64,000 bases of DNA. It comes from Mycolicibacterium komanii (GTDB lineage: Bacteria; Actinomycetota; Actinomycetes; Mycobacteriales; Mycobacteriaceae). Positions within the stretch are counted from its first letter, which is position 1, and each line of letters starts with the position of its first letter. The stretch lies in contig NZ_CVTA01000015.1 of the NCBI RefSeq assembly GCF_001050035.1, forward strand, positions 1 through 64,000, written 5' to 3'. The translations under genes were made by a program, and so were the position numbers. The notes under the pieces are model-generated. The model made no database searches and was not told the DNA's origin. It saw only the letters and a program-made list of their open reading frames with translations. Positions 7,634 through 18,230 of this stretch are shown here, in pieces.

Positions 7634-8929
7634 TCACCAGTCGTCGTCCTCGTCTTCTCCGAGGTCCTGCGGCAGCACCCGCGGCGCCGTCAGTCCCTGC
7701 TTGCTTCCGCCGCTGCTCCCCCGCTGGCCCATGTGACCCATCGGCGCTCCGCCGCCACCGGTGGCACCGACCGGCGCGAGACCACCACCGCTCCCGCCCG
7801 CCGCGGCGCCCGGGGCACCGGCGGCCGTCGACGGTTGACCGATCAGCTCGGCCATCAACGGCGTGCGCGCCATCGTCCCGCCGGCACCCGGCAGCGAGGC
7901 CGCGCGCACCAGGCCCGCACCAGACGTCGCCCCCGAACCGCCCGCCAGCGGATGATTCGACAGCGGGCTGGCACCGACCAGACCGACCTGCATCTTGTCG
8001 CTGCCCAAACTGCTCCCGAGCTGGGTGAACAGCGAGGTGACCTGTTGCAGCGGCTGGGTCATCTGCTGCACCGGTTGCGTCACCATCTGCATTCCCTGCT
8101 GCGGCACCTGCGCCAGGGTCGAGCCGAGCTGCGACGCCATCTGCATGCCCATCTGCATGCCTTGCTGCATCGGCTGATTCGGGTGAGCCTGCTGCGTGAG
8201 GTTCTCGGCCTTCTGCACCTGGCCTTCGGCGTGCTGACCCGCCATCCCCATCTGGGAGGTCGCCCGTCCTCCTTGCAGCACCGCCGACTCCATCGACGCC
8301 TGCGTGCTCACCTGGGTGATGACCGCGTTGCGCAGTGCGGTGGCCGGCGCTGCGGCCGCCGCGTAGCCGGTGGCCATCGCCGTACCGCCGGCGGCCACCC
8401 CCGGTATCACGATCGGTTTCGGCGGCATGATCGGTTCGAAGAGAAGGTTCAGGGCCGTCTCGGCCTGGTAGAGGTCCATCGTCCCGGCGGCCTGATTCCA
8501 CATGCGGACGAAGTAGTCGAACTCGTTGACGCCGATCGGGACCGTGTTGATGCCGAGGAAGTTGGTGGCCTCCAGCACGCCGTGGGTGATGTGGTTCTGC
8601 TCGATCTCCGGCAGTGGCGGCGTGGTGGCCATCGCCAGGCTGTAGGAGTTCGCCTGCGCCGTCGCCTGCAACGCCCGCTTCATCGCCTGAGCGCTTACGG
8701 TCCGTAGCCAGGCGATCATCGGCATGGTTGCCGCGACGACCCGTTCGCTCGCCGATCCGCTCCACACCGACGTCAGGGTGGCCAGACTCGCGGCCAGTTC
8801 GTCGGCCTGCGTCTCCAGCGAGATGGCCAACGCCTCCCAACCCGCGGCGGCTTGCAGCATCGGCGCCGCACCCGCGCCGGCCATGAGCCGGGCGGTATTG
8901 AATTCTGGCGCCAAGGCATGCCAGAACAT
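7634..8929 (-). CDS. PPE68: PPE68 protein of ESX-1
   Basis: A 431-aa protein with a helical PPE domain (residues 1-~180): MFWHALAPEFNTARLMAGAGAAPML, a central WSGSASE turn, then LPEIEQNHITHGVLEATNFLGINTVPIGVNEFDYFVRMWNQAA. The eponymous PPE reads APE here. The C-terminal half is low-complexity, with a Met/Gln-rich stretch (GMQMGMQMASQLGS, QQGMQMVTQPVQQM) and a final acidic tail (GEDEDDDW), then sequence close to the conserved SPLSNHPLAGGSG. It pairs with PE35, 33 bases upstream, as an ESX-1 substrate chaperoned by EspG1. Confidence 0.93.
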   Translation of the reverse strand: MFWHALAPEFNTARLMAGAGAAPMLQAAAGWEALAISLETQADELAASLATLTSVWSGSASERVVAATMPMIAWLRTVSAQAMKRALQATAQANSYSLAMATTPPLPEIEQNHITHGVLEATNFLGINTVPIGVNEFDYFVRMWNQAAGTMDLYQAETALNLLFEPIMPPKPIVIPGVAAGGTAMATGYAAAAAPATALRNAVITQVSTQASMESAVLQGGRATSQMGMAGQHAEGQVQKAENLTQQAHPNQPMQQGMQMGMQMASQLGSTLAQVPQQGMQMVTQPVQQMTQPLQQVTSLFTQLGSSLGSDKMQVGLVGASPLSNHPLAGGSGATSGAGLVRAASLPGAGGTMARTPLMAELIGQPSTAAGAPGAAAGGSGGGLAPVGATGGGGAPMGHMGQRGSSGGSKQGLTAPRVLPQDLGEDEDDDW

Positions 8930-8962
8930 CGTCTAGGTCTTCCCTGATTCGTCGGATCGCGA

Positions 8963-9256
8963 TCAGAACGTCGCGGCGTTCGAGCCGTCGACGGCGTTGT
9001 AGATTCCGGCGCTCTCGATGACGGCCGCGCCCATGCGAGCCAACTCTTCCTGGGCAAACGTGTTCATCGCGAGCGTTTCCACGCCCTCGGCCGCGAAGAC
9101 GGCCGCGGCCTGCGCTGAAACCTCGTCGGCGCCGGCCGGAACCAGGGCAGTGACCGCCGCACCGGCCGTCGTGCCCGCTGCGAGCCCACGGGTGCCGTTA
9201 GCCACCACCTGCGACCCGATTCCCACGGCGCCCGGATTGTGCATCAACGGTTCCAT
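8963..9256 (-). CDS. PE35: PE35 protein of ESX-1
   Basis: A 97-aa PE-domain protein (helical hairpin) with the conserved VPAGADEVSAQAAAVFAAEG centre and a C-terminal YxxxD export motif (Tyr86-NAV-Asp90). The N-terminal Pro-Glu dipeptide is not in the standard place (MHNPGAVGIG), as also in PE35 of other species. Start could be Met1 or Met5. A 171-base gap separates it from eccCb1, the largest gap inside the operon, and may hold a separate promoter for PE35-PPE68-esxBA. Confidence 0.9.
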   Translation of the reverse strand: MEPLMHNPGAVGIGSQVVANGTRGLAAGTTAGAAVTALVPAGADEVSAQAAAVFAAEGVETLAMNTFAQEELARMGAAVIESAGIYNAVDGSNAATF

Positions 9257-9427
9257 TCGAAAAATCTCCTCATTGGCTACGAAATCAATGCGTATGAACT
9301 TGTGAACGTTCGAATACGGTTGTCGGTCAGCCAGGAACCGCTCGCCCCGACCGCTTTGCTACGACGCCACCATTGCGTTTGCTAGCACGCGCCCCGAACC
9401 ATAGTAACCACGGTTCGCGGATGGTGA

Positions 9428-11185
9428 TCACACAACTTCTTCCGGCGGATCCACGTACGCCGCCTGGATGACCTCCTTTCCGTCGGGTGAGACCAGGAAT
9501 CCCTGGCCGGGTGGCCGGCGCTTGAGTCTGACCTCGCTGGACGGAAACTCCTGCTTCTCGCCAGAGAGGAACAGCGTCGGCGATCCGGCGCCGTACGCGG
9601 CGCCCACGAATTTGTCCATGGTCGCGCGGTGCGCCTGGCTCATCTGGCAGGTGACGATGATGTGCAGGCCGATGTCGGCGGCCGCAGGCAGCAGCGGGAA
9701 CAGCGGAGCCATGGGCGGCACCACACCGCTTGCGGCGACGATCATGTGCCAGTCGTCGACGAGCAGCACGACGTCCGGTCCGCTCCACCACGACCGCGAA
9801 CGCAGCTGCGCCGTGGTGAGATCCGCGGGCGGCAGCCGCCGCTGCAGGTTGATCGCGAACGCCTTGATCGCCTCTTCGAGGCTCGCATTGTTGCGGTTGA
9901 TGGCGCCCGCGGCGAGCAGGTGCGACTCCGGCACCGCGTCGAGCAGACCGGACCGGTAGTCCGCGAGCATGAACCGCACCTGATCCGGGCTGTTGCGTGC
10001 GCAGATCGCCTGCGCCACAGCGTGAGCGATGCGGGTCTTGCCCGACTTGGGTCCGCCGAAGATCAGCAGGTGCGGCGTGGTGTGCATGTGGTTGTAGGCG
10101 ACGCCCATGTCGGACTCGCGCAGGCCGAGCGGCACCGTCCACCGGCTGCGGTAATCGGCATCCGGGCCGGGCGGGTTCGGATCGAGCTGATGCAGGTAGA
10201 TGCGCTCGGGGAGCACGCGAACCTTCGGCGCCTGGTCGCTGTGCCGTGCCGAAATGACCTGCACCGCTTCGGACATCGCGGCGACGAGGTTGTCCGCGCT
10301 GTGTACACCGTCGAGCCGCGGCACCCCCATCATCAGGTGGTGCTTCTCCATAGACACCGCGCGGCCCGGCCGGTTCGCCGGGATCTCGCGGGTGATGCGG
10401 TCGATCTGCGTCTCGTTGACGTCGCCGAGCCGGAACTCGACCTTGGTGCCGAGGTAGTCGCGCACCCGCGCCTTGAGCTCCGTCCATCGCGGTGTCGAAA
10501 TCACCGTGTGCACACCGAATTGCAGACCCTGGCCGGCGAGGTCCTGCACGACGGGCTCGAGGTCGGGGAACTCCGCCACGAAGGCGGGCCAGCCGTCGAT
10601 GACCAGGAACACGTCGCCGAACGGATCGGCGGCCAGCGGGTGGTTCGCGTCGTCGCGCATCTGGCGGTACGCGGTCATGGAACCGACGCGGTATTGCTTG
10701 AACATCGCTTCGCGCTGCCGCAGCACGCCTTTCATCTCCGCGATGACGCGGTTGACCCGGTCCGGCTCCGAACGTGTCGCCACGCCGCCGACGTGAGGCA
10801 GGTCCTCGAGATACAGCAGGCCGCCACCGCCGAGGTCCACGCAGTAGAACTGGACCTGCCGCGGCGTGTGCGACGCGGCGGCCGACAGGATCAGCGTCTG
10901 AAGGAACGTGGACTTGCCGGTCTGCGGTGCGCCTCCGACGGCGATGTTGCCGCCGGCCGACGAGGTGTCGATACCCCACACCTCCTGGCGGTGCCTGCGC
11001 GGCTCGTCCATGATGCCGAGGCCGAAGCGCAGCGGCTGGCGCTGGCGGTCCTTGGCGGTCAGTTCGTCGACCGGTGTTGGATCGGCCAACGGCGGCAACC
11101 ACATTCGGTAGGCACGGGTCTCGCCGGTGGTCAGCTGGTCGAGCACCACCTCGCGGAGCACGCGCTGCTCGGATTGAATGCTCAT
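9428..11185 (-). CDS. eccCb1: ESX-1 ATPase EccCb1
   Basis: A 585-aa FtsK/SpoIIIE-type protein with two ATPase modules: Walker [15 protein letters not shown] near residue 85 and [14 protein letters not shown] near residue 375, each with a downstream Walker B-like strand ([18 protein letters not shown]). In ESX-1 the EccC polypeptide is split; EccCb1 binds the C-terminal signal of EsxB and joins EccCa1 at the membrane. Start ATG overlaps the eccCa1 stop (ATGA), so the two halves are translationally coupled. Confidence 0.95.
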   Translation of the reverse strand: MSIQSEQRVLREVVLDQLTTGETRAYRMWLPPLADPTPVDELTAKDRQRQPLRFGLGIMDEPRRHRQEVWGIDTSSAGGNIAVGGAPQTGKSTFLQTLILSAAASHTPRQVQFYCVDLGGGGLLYLEDLPHVGGVATRSEPDRVNRVIAEMKGVLRQREAMFKQYRVGSMTAYRQMRDDANHPLAADPFGDVFLVIDGWPAFVAEFPDLEPVVQDLAGQGLQFGVHTVISTPRWTELKARVRDYLGTKVEFRLGDVNETQIDRITREIPANRPGRAVSMEKHHLMMGVPRLDGVHSADNLVAAMSEAVQVISARHSDQAPKVRVLPERIYLHQLDPNPPGPDADYRSRWTVPLGLRESDMGVAYNHMHTTPHLLIFGGPKSGKTRIAHAVAQAICARNSPDQVRFMLADYRSGLLDAVPESHLLAAGAINRNNASLEEAIKAFAINLQRRLPPADLTTAQLRSRSWWSGPDVVLLVDDWHMIVAASGVVPPMAPLFPLLPAAADIGLHIIVTCQMSQAHRATMDKFVGAAYGAGSPTLFLSGEKQEFPSSEVRLKRRPPGQGFLVSPDGKEVIQAAYVDPPEEVV

Positions 11186-13413
11186 GGCCTCACCACCGGT
11201 TCGGGGATCGGCGTCGCGGTGAAGGGGCGGATCCGCACCCGGCTCTGCCCGTTGCTGCGCGGTCTGGCTTCCCCATCGTCCTGGCGCGCGGCGGTCGGGA
11301 CATAGTTGACCCCGGTGTACACGCTGTGGAACTTGACCGGATCCTCCATGCCGACGCGAAGGAAGCCGACACCGCTCTCCTTGTTCGTGATGTACTGCGC
11401 CTCCGGCGTTCCGATCACGGCCTTGGATTCCGCGGAGCTGGTGGTGCGCAGCGCGATCCGGTAGGTCAGGTTCGGTTCGAGCTTGTCGATCCGCACACCG
11501 CCGGTGTTCAGCGACTGCGTCGCCAGCAACAGGTGCACCCGCAGCGACCGGCCAACGCGGCAGATGCGATCGAACAGCCCGATGAAGTCGGGATGGTTCT
11601 GCAGCAGCTCGGCGAACTCGTCGACGACGACGAAAAGGGTTGGCAGCGGCGGTAGGTCGGCTCCGCGTTCGCGGTGCTTCTCGTACTCGGCCACACCTGA
11701 CAGCGCGCCCGCCGCACCGACCTGGATACCGGCCTGGCGCAGGATGGACTGCCTGCGGTCCAGCTCACCGCTGAGCACCTCGCCCATGCGGCTGACCAGT
11801 TCGGCTTCTTCTTCCATGTTGGTGACGACGGCGGCGGTGTGAGGCAACTTCTCCATGCCCAGGAACGTCGAACCGCCCTTGAAGTCGGTGAGTAGCAGGT
11901 TGACCTGATCGGGGTGGTGAGTGGCCGCCAGCGACAGAATCAAGGTGCGCAAGAACTCCGACTTTCCGGAACCCGTTGTCCCGATCAGCATCCCGTGTGG
12001 TCCGGCGCCGAACTCCGCGCCTTCCTTGATGTCGAGGTGCATGATGTCGCCGGTCTTGAGTTCGTGGCCGAACGGGATGCGCAACCGGTCGCGGTCGGTG
12101 TCGCTGAACATGCGCCACCGCGCCGGTGTTACCTCCTCGATCGTCTGCGCCCCGACCAGTTGGTGCCACTCGGTGGCGACCTTCTTGTGCACGCGGACGC
12201 TCTTGTCGATGATCGTGCCGGTGATGGACCAGCCCGCCAGTTTCCGTGCGACGCGCACGGCCTGGTCCGATGTCATCTGGTCGACGGTCGACGTGATCAG
12301 CCGGAAGGTCTGGTTTGGCAGCCGATCGTCGGCGGTGCCGTCGGCCGCCACCCGGATGCGGTACGCCGAGCCGCGGTGGTTGCCGAGCGTGATGACCGTG
12401 ACGCCGGCCCGACCGTCGACCGGGAACCCGGCCTTTCCGCCGGTCAGGTCGAAGACGACGACATACGGCCCGCTCGGCGCCGCATCGGCGGTGTGCGGTC
12501 CGCGTGCGGTGAGGTCGCTGAACCCGTCGGGGCGCGTGAAGATCATGCGGGTCGGCCCGGCAGCATCGGTGTCCGTCTGGTGTTGCACATGCGGTAACCA
12601 CTTGAGCCAGGCCCAGTTCGGGTCCTCAGGGTTGTCGATGAGCACCCGCATCTGCAAAAGGTCCGGCGGGTGGAAGACGGCGAGGTGACAGATCATCGCC
12701 GTCAGCAGGCCCGCGGCGCCTTGGGGGTAACCGCCGATCGCGATGGTCGGAAACGTGCGCAGCTGCAGTAGTTTCGGGCAGTCGTGGATGAGCCCGTGGG
12801 TGCGGAGGAACTTCGTCACCCACATGTGGCTGACCGGTTCCAGGTGCGGTTGGGGCGCGCCCTGTGGACCCGCCAACTCACCGCCGACGGCGGGTTTGAG
12901 CAGACGGTCGACCGCGGGCTCGGTACCCAGCCCGATCCGGGTCGCGGCGTAGAAATCGGCATTGGTCTGACGCGACCACTGGCGGTTGGTCCCGATGATC
13001 GACAACAGGTCTTCGGGGTGCGGGGCGTGGTAGTTGAAGAACGTGACCTGCGCAGCGGCCGACGACGTGACGCGGGTACGGAGCCCGGCCAGATAGCGGA
13101 GGTATTCCTTGCGGTCGGCGTTGATCTCGGGAACGCGCTTACCGCCGGGGCCGCCTCCCGCCATGAATCCGACGGTCGCCATGATCATCATCAGCGGCAT
13201 CATCAGCATGTACGGCGAGAGTTGCCGAATGCCGGTGAAGATCATGATGGCGACCATGCCGAGCATGCCGCCGCCCATCACCCAGGGCAGCGCCTTCTGG
13301 ATGCCCGACGGCGGGACCTCGACACCAAGGTCTTCCGGCGGCGCGACGTTGATCTCACCCGGTGTCAGGCGTGGACCACGCTTGATGATCGGCGTGAACT
13401 TCTTGGTGGTCAT
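11182..13413 (-). CDS. eccCa1: ESX-1 membrane ATPase EccCa1
   Basis: A 743-aa protein: basic N-terminus ([14 protein letters not shown]), two adjacent transmembrane helices (~residues 40-90, with a Met-rich second helix), DUF domain, then a FtsK-type ATPase with Walker [16 protein letters not shown] and Walker [14 protein letters not shown]. This is the membrane-anchored half of the split EccC motor. ATG at 13411-13413 overlaps the eccB1 stop; the frame stays open upstream to 14151 but that part is shadow of eccB1. Length agrees with the family (about 747 aa). Confidence 0.95.
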   Translation of the reverse strand: MTTKKFTPIIKRGPRLTPGEINVAPPEDLGVEVPPSGIQKALPWVMGGGMLGMVAIMIFTGIRQLSPYMLMMPLMMIMATVGFMAGGGPGGKRVPEINADRKEYLRYLAGLRTRVTSSAAAQVTFFNYHAPHPEDLLSIIGTNRQWSRQTNADFYAATRIGLGTEPAVDRLLKPAVGGELAGPQGAPQPHLEPVSHMWVTKFLRTHGLIHDCPKLLQLRTFPTIAIGGYPQGAAGLLTAMICHLAVFHPPDLLQMRVLIDNPEDPNWAWLKWLPHVQHQTDTDAAGPTRMIFTRPDGFSDLTARGPHTADAAPSGPYVVVFDLTGGKAGFPVDGRAGVTVITLGNHRGSAYRIRVAADGTADDRLPNQTFRLITSTVDQMTSDQAVRVARKLAGWSITGTIIDKSVRVHKKVATEWHQLVGAQTIEEVTPARWRMFSDTDRDRLRIPFGHELKTGDIMHLDIKEGAEFGAGPHGMLIGTTGSGKSEFLRTLILSLAATHHPDQVNLLLTDFKGGSTFLGMEKLPHTAAVVTNMEEEAELVSRMGEVLSGELDRRQSILRQAGIQVGAAGALSGVAEYEKHRERGADLPPLPTLFVVVDEFAELLQNHPDFIGLFDRICRVGRSLRVHLLLATQSLNTGGVRIDKLEPNLTYRIALRTTSSAESKAVIGTPEAQYITNKESGVGFLRVGMEDPVKFHSVYTGVNYVPTAARQDDGEARPRSNGQSRVRIRPFTATPIPEPVVRP

Positions 13414-14879
13414 CGGCCACCTCCAGCGGGCGAGGCAGCCGGCTCGGCGGCCCCGTTCACCTTGCGCGGGTTGGGATCCGGGGGCAAAGTGTCGTGTTCG
13501 ACGAGCGCCGCCTCCTTCGACAACACCGGGCCGTCCATCAGCAACCCGACCACCTGCCACGGCGCGGTGGTCGGCCCCGTCAGCCCGAGGGTCTTGCCGG
13601 TGTCCTCGTTCGGCAGCCCGTACCGGACCCCCTGCGGGTCGATGTAGTAGAGGCTCTCGCCGTACCGCGGATCGGGCGACTGCAGCTGGATGTACTGTCC
13701 GCCGTCGATGTAAACGGTTGCAGCGCCGCCGATCTGCTTGATGCCGGTGCTCATCGCCGACGGCGGGATCGGCAGGTGTCGCCCGGTGATCACGGTCGTC
13801 TTCGGCGCCTGGTCGCCGGGCTCGCGCTGCCACGCCCAGCACAGGGTCGGCGCATCCTCGCGCTGCTGGATCTCCAGGGGCTTGTCGGGCAGCGGTGAAG
13901 CAAACACCTGCTCGGGGATCCGTGCCACCACACTGGCTTCCACCGACGGCGGCGTCACCAGTCCGAACGAATTGGTCGCGCGCAGCGCTGCGGCGGTGGC
14001 GTCGTTGATCCGCGCGACACCGTCGGGCAGCACCACGAAGTGCTGTTCGCCGTCTTCGGTCAGCGCCTTGAACACCGAACCGATCACCAGGTTCGGCGGC
14101 AGCCCGACCGTATTCGGGGTCCCGAACTGTGGGATGTCGGGCAGACGCCACGGTCCGGCGTTGGGAAGCGCGTTGAACAGTCCCTGCGAGATCGGCGTCG
14201 CCCTCGCCGTCACCGGGATCCCGACCGCCGACGTGACCGCGCGATCGGCGAGATCGATGTCGTGCCTACCGCCTTCGGTGACCAGCCAGACGTCGTTTTC
14301 GTAGGACACCAACATGCCTTGATCGGGGCGCATCGGTGCGACCGCGGAGTCGGTGACCAACGGCCGCACGATGATCGACGACTCCAGGTTGGGCACCACG
14401 CTCTCCGGCTTGGTGACCGTGTCACACAGCGTCCACGTCGAATTGGCGCCACCTACCGGCGTCGCGTAGGGCGCGCCGGGAATGCCGATCGGCTGGCCCT
14501 TCGGCATCCGGTTCAACTCCTCGGACTTGACGGCCGAAGGCGTTCCGGCATTACCGAGCACCAGTCGCGCCGAGGTCAGGTTGTAGACCGGCCGCAGCTG
14601 TCCGTTACCCGGGAGCACGACGTACAGCTGGTTGGTGCCGCGGTCGACGAGAAGTGTGTCGTTTCCGCGCTTTCCGAGTGGTTTGAAGTACGCCAGCAGC
14701 GCGGCGCCCAGGCAGACCGCGACCGCGATGATCACGCCAACGGAGACCGCGCGGCTGTAGAACTGCAACGGGTCGTCGAACATCCTGGTGTCCCGGCGCA
14801 CGATCGCGTGCTCCACGCGGCGGAGTAGAAACCGCCAGCCGCTGACCTGAACCTTGGTGGTGAGCCGGAAACCCGCCAT
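13410..14879 (-). CDS. eccB1: ESX-1 core component EccB1
   Basis: A 489-aa protein with a short cytoplasmic N-terminus ([33 protein letters not shown]), one transmembrane helix at about residues 46-67, and a large periplasmic R1-R4 repeat domain. Two cysteines ([18 protein letters not shown]) match the periplasmic disulphide of the family. Role: part of the type VII inner-membrane complex, ring on the periplasmic face. Overlaps eccCa1 by four bases and follows eccA1 after two bases. Confidence 0.95.
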   Translation of the reverse strand: MAGFRLTTKVQVSGWRFLLRRVEHAIVRRDTRMFDDPLQFYSRAVSVGVIIAVAVCLGAALLAYFKPLGKRGNDTLLVDRGTNQLYVVLPGNGQLRPVYNLTSARLVLGNAGTPSAVKSEELNRMPKGQPIGIPGAPYATPVGGANSTWTLCDTVTKPESVVPNLESSIIVRPLVTDSAVAPMRPDQGMLVSYENDVWLVTEGGRHDIDLADRAVTSAVGIPVTARATPISQGLFNALPNAGPWRLPDIPQFGTPNTVGLPPNLVIGSVFKALTEDGEQHFVVLPDGVARINDATAAALRATNSFGLVTPPSVEASVVARIPEQVFASPLPDKPLEIQQREDAPTLCWAWQREPGDQAPKTTVITGRHLPIPPSAMSTGIKQIGGAATVYIDGGQYIQLQSPDPRYGESLYYIDPQGVRYGLPNEDTGKTLGLTGPTTAPWQVVGLLMDGPVLSKEAALVEHDTLPPDPNPRKVNGAAEPAASPAGGGR

Positions 14880-14881
14880 GC

Positions 14882-16603
14882 CTACTCGCCGATACTCAGA
14901 CGTGCGTGGACCGCGCTGATCGCGGCGGCCATGTCCTCACCGTTGATCTCGGAGAGCTGCTCGTCGCCGAGGCTGTCGATGTCCAGCGACCGGGCCAACC
15001 GCATGTCGCGGTTCTGTTCGGAGGCTTCGACCAGCTGGCGGGCGTAGCGGCCGTTGCCCGCGATGTCGAGCGCGGGCTTGCCGTTGAGCGACCGGCTGCT
15101 CAGCAGGGTGGCGGCCTCCCGCGCCTGCTTGGCGGCCTGCTCGTCGAGCGACGAGTCATTGCCCCGCGCAATGACTTCCGCGATCGCGACGATCTCGTCG
15201 GGGGTGTACGAGTCGAACTCGATGCGGGTGGCGAAGCGCGACCGGAGGCCGTCGTTGGATTCGAGCAGGCGGTCGATGTCCGCGCTGTAGCCTGCGATGA
15301 TCACCACCAGCCTGTCGCGGTCGTTCTCCATCCGGGCCAGCAGCGTGTCCAGCGCCTCCGTGCCGAACGGGTCGGCGCGACCGTCGCGTTCCTGAACCAG
15401 GGTGTAGGCCTCGTCGATGAACAACACGCCACCGAGAGCGCGGTCGATTGTCCGGCTGGTCTTGACCGCCGACTGTCCTTCGTACTCGGCGACGAAGTCT
15501 TTGCGGGACGACTCGACGAGCTTCGGCTCGGCGATGACGCCAAGGCCGGCAAGGATGTTCGCGACGACGCGTGCGATCGTCGTCTTGCCGGTTCCTGGTG
15601 GCCCGGCGAAGATCATGTGCTTGGACGTCTGGGCGACCTTCATGCCGCGCGCGGCGCGGATCTTCGCCATCTGCGTGGCGGCGCGGTAGGCCTCGATCTG
15701 TTCCTTGACCCTCGTCAGCCCGATCTGGCGGTCGAGTTCGGCTTGTGCCTCGGCGAGTAACCGATCCCTGCCGGTGGTGTCGGCCTCGACGCTGTTCGGG
15801 TCCCACGGGTCCGTGCGGGCCGCGATCTGCTCCGCGGTGGTCGTGGTGAGCCGGTATGACGGATCGCGGAGCGCCTCAATGACTCTCGGATCCGGGTGGG
15901 TGGCCTGCATCCATTCGAGCAGCGCGAGCGCCGACTCTTCGTTGCCCTGGCTGCGGCGGGTCATCGCCAGGTACCACGCGATCGCGGGTGCGCAGGCCTC
16001 CCCGGCGGGTGAGGAGTTGGACTCGGTGAGCCGCCGCTCGGCCTCGGTGAACAGGCCGAGATTGGCTGCCGCGACACCGTGCGCCACGCCCGCCGCCGCG
16101 GCGAGGAATTTGTCGGGCCAGGCGCCGGCACCGCGAACCTGGTCGATCACATCGGTCCAACGTTCCGTGGCGCCGTAGATCACCGCCTTGATCCAGGACA
16201 CCAGGTGCTCGGCCCCTGCGGCAGGGGCGTCCTCGAGCGCCTCCATCGCGTCGGCGTGATTACCGATCGACGCCTCGTTGGCCGCGAACCCCATCGTGAT
16301 GGCCAGCGGTGAGTTGACCGGATAGGTGATGTCGCCGAACAGTCCGCCGATCGGTACCCGTGCGCCCAGGCTGTTCATCGAGATCTCCGCGGCGCCGGCG
16401 AGTTGGCCGAAGTTGGCCCGCGAGTACCACGCACGGAACAGCGTGACCCTGTCGGTGTCGCCGCAGCGGATGCGGCCCACCCAGGCGTCACAAGCGGATT
16501 CGTCGAAATTCGTGATCTCCGTGAAGATTTCGAACGAGCGCGCCGGTGTGCTGACCAGCATTCCGACCGCACTTCCGAACAAGCTGGCGAGATGCTCAGT
16601 CAT
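14882..16603 (-). CDS. eccA1: ESX-1 AAA+ ATPase EccA1
   Basis: A 573-aa cytosolic protein, same length as the M. tuberculosis orthologue. Residues 1-~280 are a TPR-like helical domain; residues ~300-573 a CbxX/CfqX-type AAA+ domain with Walker [16 protein letters not shown], Walker [13 protein letters not shown], sensor and Arg-finger region [11 protein letters not shown]. It is needed for export of EsxA/Esp proteins in other mycobacteria. ATG at 16601-16603 (MTEHLASLF) chosen by family alignment; the start overlaps the espH end by eight bases. Confidence 0.95.
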   Translation of the reverse strand: MTEHLASLFGSAVGMLVSTPARSFEIFTEITNFDESACDAWVGRIRCGDTDRVTLFRAWYSRANFGQLAGAAEISMNSLGARVPIGGLFGDITYPVNSPLAITMGFAANEASIGNHADAMEALEDAPAAGAEHLVSWIKAVIYGATERWTDVIDQVRGAGAWPDKFLAAAAGVAHGVAAANLGLFTEAERRLTESNSSPAGEACAPAIAWYLAMTRRSQGNEESALALLEWMQATHPDPRVIEALRDPSYRLTTTTAEQIAARTDPWDPNSVEADTTGRDRLLAEAQAELDRQIGLTRVKEQIEAYRAATQMAKIRAARGMKVAQTSKHMIFAGPPGTGKTTIARVVANILAGLGVIAEPKLVESSRKDFVAEYEGQSAVKTSRTIDRALGGVLFIDEAYTLVQERDGRADPFGTEALDTLLARMENDRDRLVVIIAGYSADIDRLLESNDGLRSRFATRIEFDSYTPDEIVAIAEVIARGNDSSLDEQAAKQAREAATLLSSRSLNGKPALDIAGNGRYARQLVEASEQNRDMRLARSLDIDSLGDEQLSEINGEDMAAAISAVHARLSIGE

Positions 16604-17078
16604 GAGCACCGCCATATCGTGTCGAGAACACGTGTGCGCGTTCGGCGCGGGCCTGTTCGGGACTGGGCAATCCGAGGTCGCGGGTGAGGAAGTCACGGGT
16701 TGCCGCATCGTCGTGGCCCTGTTCGCGCATCCCCGCGAGCATGCTGGTGTACTGCGTCGACTTGGCGTTCTGGGCGGCGAGGCCCGCAACGACGACGACC
16801 TCGTCGGCGAGAACGGATTCGATCAGACCGCCGGCCTTTTCGGACAGCTCGATACGGCCGATGCGGCCGTCGAGGAAGGCGCTCACCGTGACGGTGCCGG
16901 GCGGGTTCGTCACGGCGACAACGGAATCCGGCGATCCCGCGGCGTCGCTCTCTCCTCGTCCGTAGACATCCAACACATCGAGAACCGACTCGTCGGGCGC
17001 ATCGGGAGGACTGAAGTCCAGCGCGGCCAAATCGTCGCGCTCGTCGTCGAAATCGCGCGGTGACGTCTCATCCGCCAT
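16596..17078 (-). CDS. espH: ESX-1 secretion-associated protein EspH
   Basis: A 160-aa acidic protein (ADETSPRDFDDERDDLAALDFS start; central VAVTNPPGTVTVSAFLDGRIGRIELSEKAGG). Position between espG1 and eccA1 and the YbaB-like central region identify it as EspH, reported as a chaperone for EspE/EspF export. It is shorter than the 183-aa M. tuberculosis protein. It overlaps espG1 by 11 bases and eccA1 by 8 bases. Its usual client EspE is not encoded here. Confidence 0.85.
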   Translation of the reverse strand: MADETSPRDFDDERDDLAALDFSPPDAPDESVLDVLDVYGRGESDAAGSPDSVVAVTNPPGTVTVSAFLDGRIGRIELSEKAGGLIESVLADEVVVVAGLAAQNAKSTQYTSMLAGMREQGHDDAATRDFLTRDLGLPSPEQARAERAHVFSTRYGGAHD

Positions 17079-17907
17079 TCACGGCCTCCGCCGACTCGAG
17101 CGTGGCGTGATCGAACCACTTGCCCGACGGCAGGAATTCGATCAACCCGTCCAGTGCACGCGCCAGGTTGTCGACGCTGCCCGGCAGGAAGCTTCCGTAC
17201 AGCTCACCGCTGACTCGCCGCGGGATCGACACGATCCGGCCGTACTTCGAGTCGAGCACGCCTGCTGCGACGTCCGCCTGTGTGAACGTGCCACCAGGAT
17301 GCCGCTCGATCGCGGTGATCTCCGCCCAACTCTCCGGGCCGGCGATGATGTCGGCGTACGCGCGCGCCGAGGACGGGCCGATGCCGTAAGCGGCGATCTG
17401 GTTTGCGTCGCGGCACTCGGCGAGTTTGCTCGCCACACCGGTGAGTGGTTCGACGTCCGCAGGCGTGGCGGTGCCGAGCACCGTCATCACCATGCCCGCC
17501 AGACCAACCTGCGGGGCCACCCGCTGCAGCACCAGCATGTCGCCGTCACGGGCAGCGACGACGTGGCGGTCACCCTTCCGACAGACCACGAAACGAATCA
17601 GCTTGCCGCCGACGTCGCGCCGCCACCAGCGGGCCTCCAACGTGCGGTCCGCCCGGCTCAGGGTGTCGACCATGGCCGCCACCTCGGGGTGTGGCTGGCC
17701 GAAGACGTCGAGCACGCCCTGCGCGGTCAGGTCGCGAGCGACCTGCTCCCAGACACGGTCGCGCAGGTCGGGCTGAGGGATGTTCTGGCGGATACCCAAC
17801 GCGGTCGGGAATTCCATGAGCCCGAGCCGGTCGGCGATCACCAGAATGCCGTCGATGGTGACTTCGACACCGACGACGTCGTCGATGTGCGTGGCGTCCG
17901 GGCTCAC
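17068..17907 (-). CDS. espG1: ESX-1 PE/PPE chaperone EspG1
   Basis: A 279-aa protein of the EspG family: VEVTIDGILVIADRLGLMEFPTALGIRQNIPQPDLRDRVWEQVARDL at the N-terminus, long central beta-sheet, and C-terminal helices ending in LIEFLPSGKWFDHA. EspG1 binds the tip of PPE proteins such as PPE68 in the cytosol and keeps them soluble for export. GTG/ATG start near 17907 overlaps the espF stop by four bases. Confidence 0.92.
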   Translation of the reverse strand: MSPDATHIDDVVGVEVTIDGILVIADRLGLMEFPTALGIRQNIPQPDLRDRVWEQVARDLTAQGVLDVFGQPHPEVAAMVDTLSRADRTLEARWWRRDVGGKLIRFVVCRKGDRHVVAARDGDMLVLQRVAPQVGLAGMVMTVLGTATPADVEPLTGVASKLAECRDANQIAAYGIGPSSARAYADIIAGPESWAEITAIERHPGGTFTQADVAAGVLDSKYGRIVSIPRRVSGELYGSFLPGSVDNLARALDGLIEFLPSGKWFDHATLESAEAVNGG

Positions 17908-18230
17908 GTGCGATCCGCCTGCATCTGCGCGTTCAACGCCGAGGCCGCCGCCTCATCGGTCCGGTCGTAGTGCGCCAACGCGTCGGCGAGCGCGCCGGAC
18001 AGCGCCGCGGATGCGTCGACCATCTCGGCGCCCGCGCGCTGCCGCGAGTCCAGCACGGTGCCGAGCGCGCCGGCGGTGGCGGCCGCGATGTCGCCGTGGG
18101 TGTTCCTGACTGCGTCGCCCATGCCCTCGACGGAGTGGGCCGCGGCCGTGGCCTCGGAAGCCGTGCGGGCGTGACGGGCCGCCAGGTCTGCGAGGTGAGC
18201 GGCGGAGACGCGCACATCGTCGCCGGACAT
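17904..18230 (-). CDS. espF: ESX-1 secretion-associated protein EspF (EspC-like family)
   Basis: A 108-aa helical, Ala-rich protein (VRVSAAHLADLAARHARTASEATAAAH; later GAEMVDASAALSGALADALAHYDRTDEAA), the 'excreted virulence factor EspC' fold. A YxxxD signal is present near the C-terminus (Tyr-DRT-Asp). It is the first gene of the ESX-1 operon in this window; in other mycobacteria espE precedes it, but here only a 500-base intergenic region lies upstream. Confidence 0.85.
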   Translation of the reverse strand: MSGDDVRVSAAHLADLAARHARTASEATAAAHSVEGMGDAVRNTHGDIAAATAGALGTVLDSRQRAGAEMVDASAALSGALADALAHYDRTDEAAASALNAQMQADRT

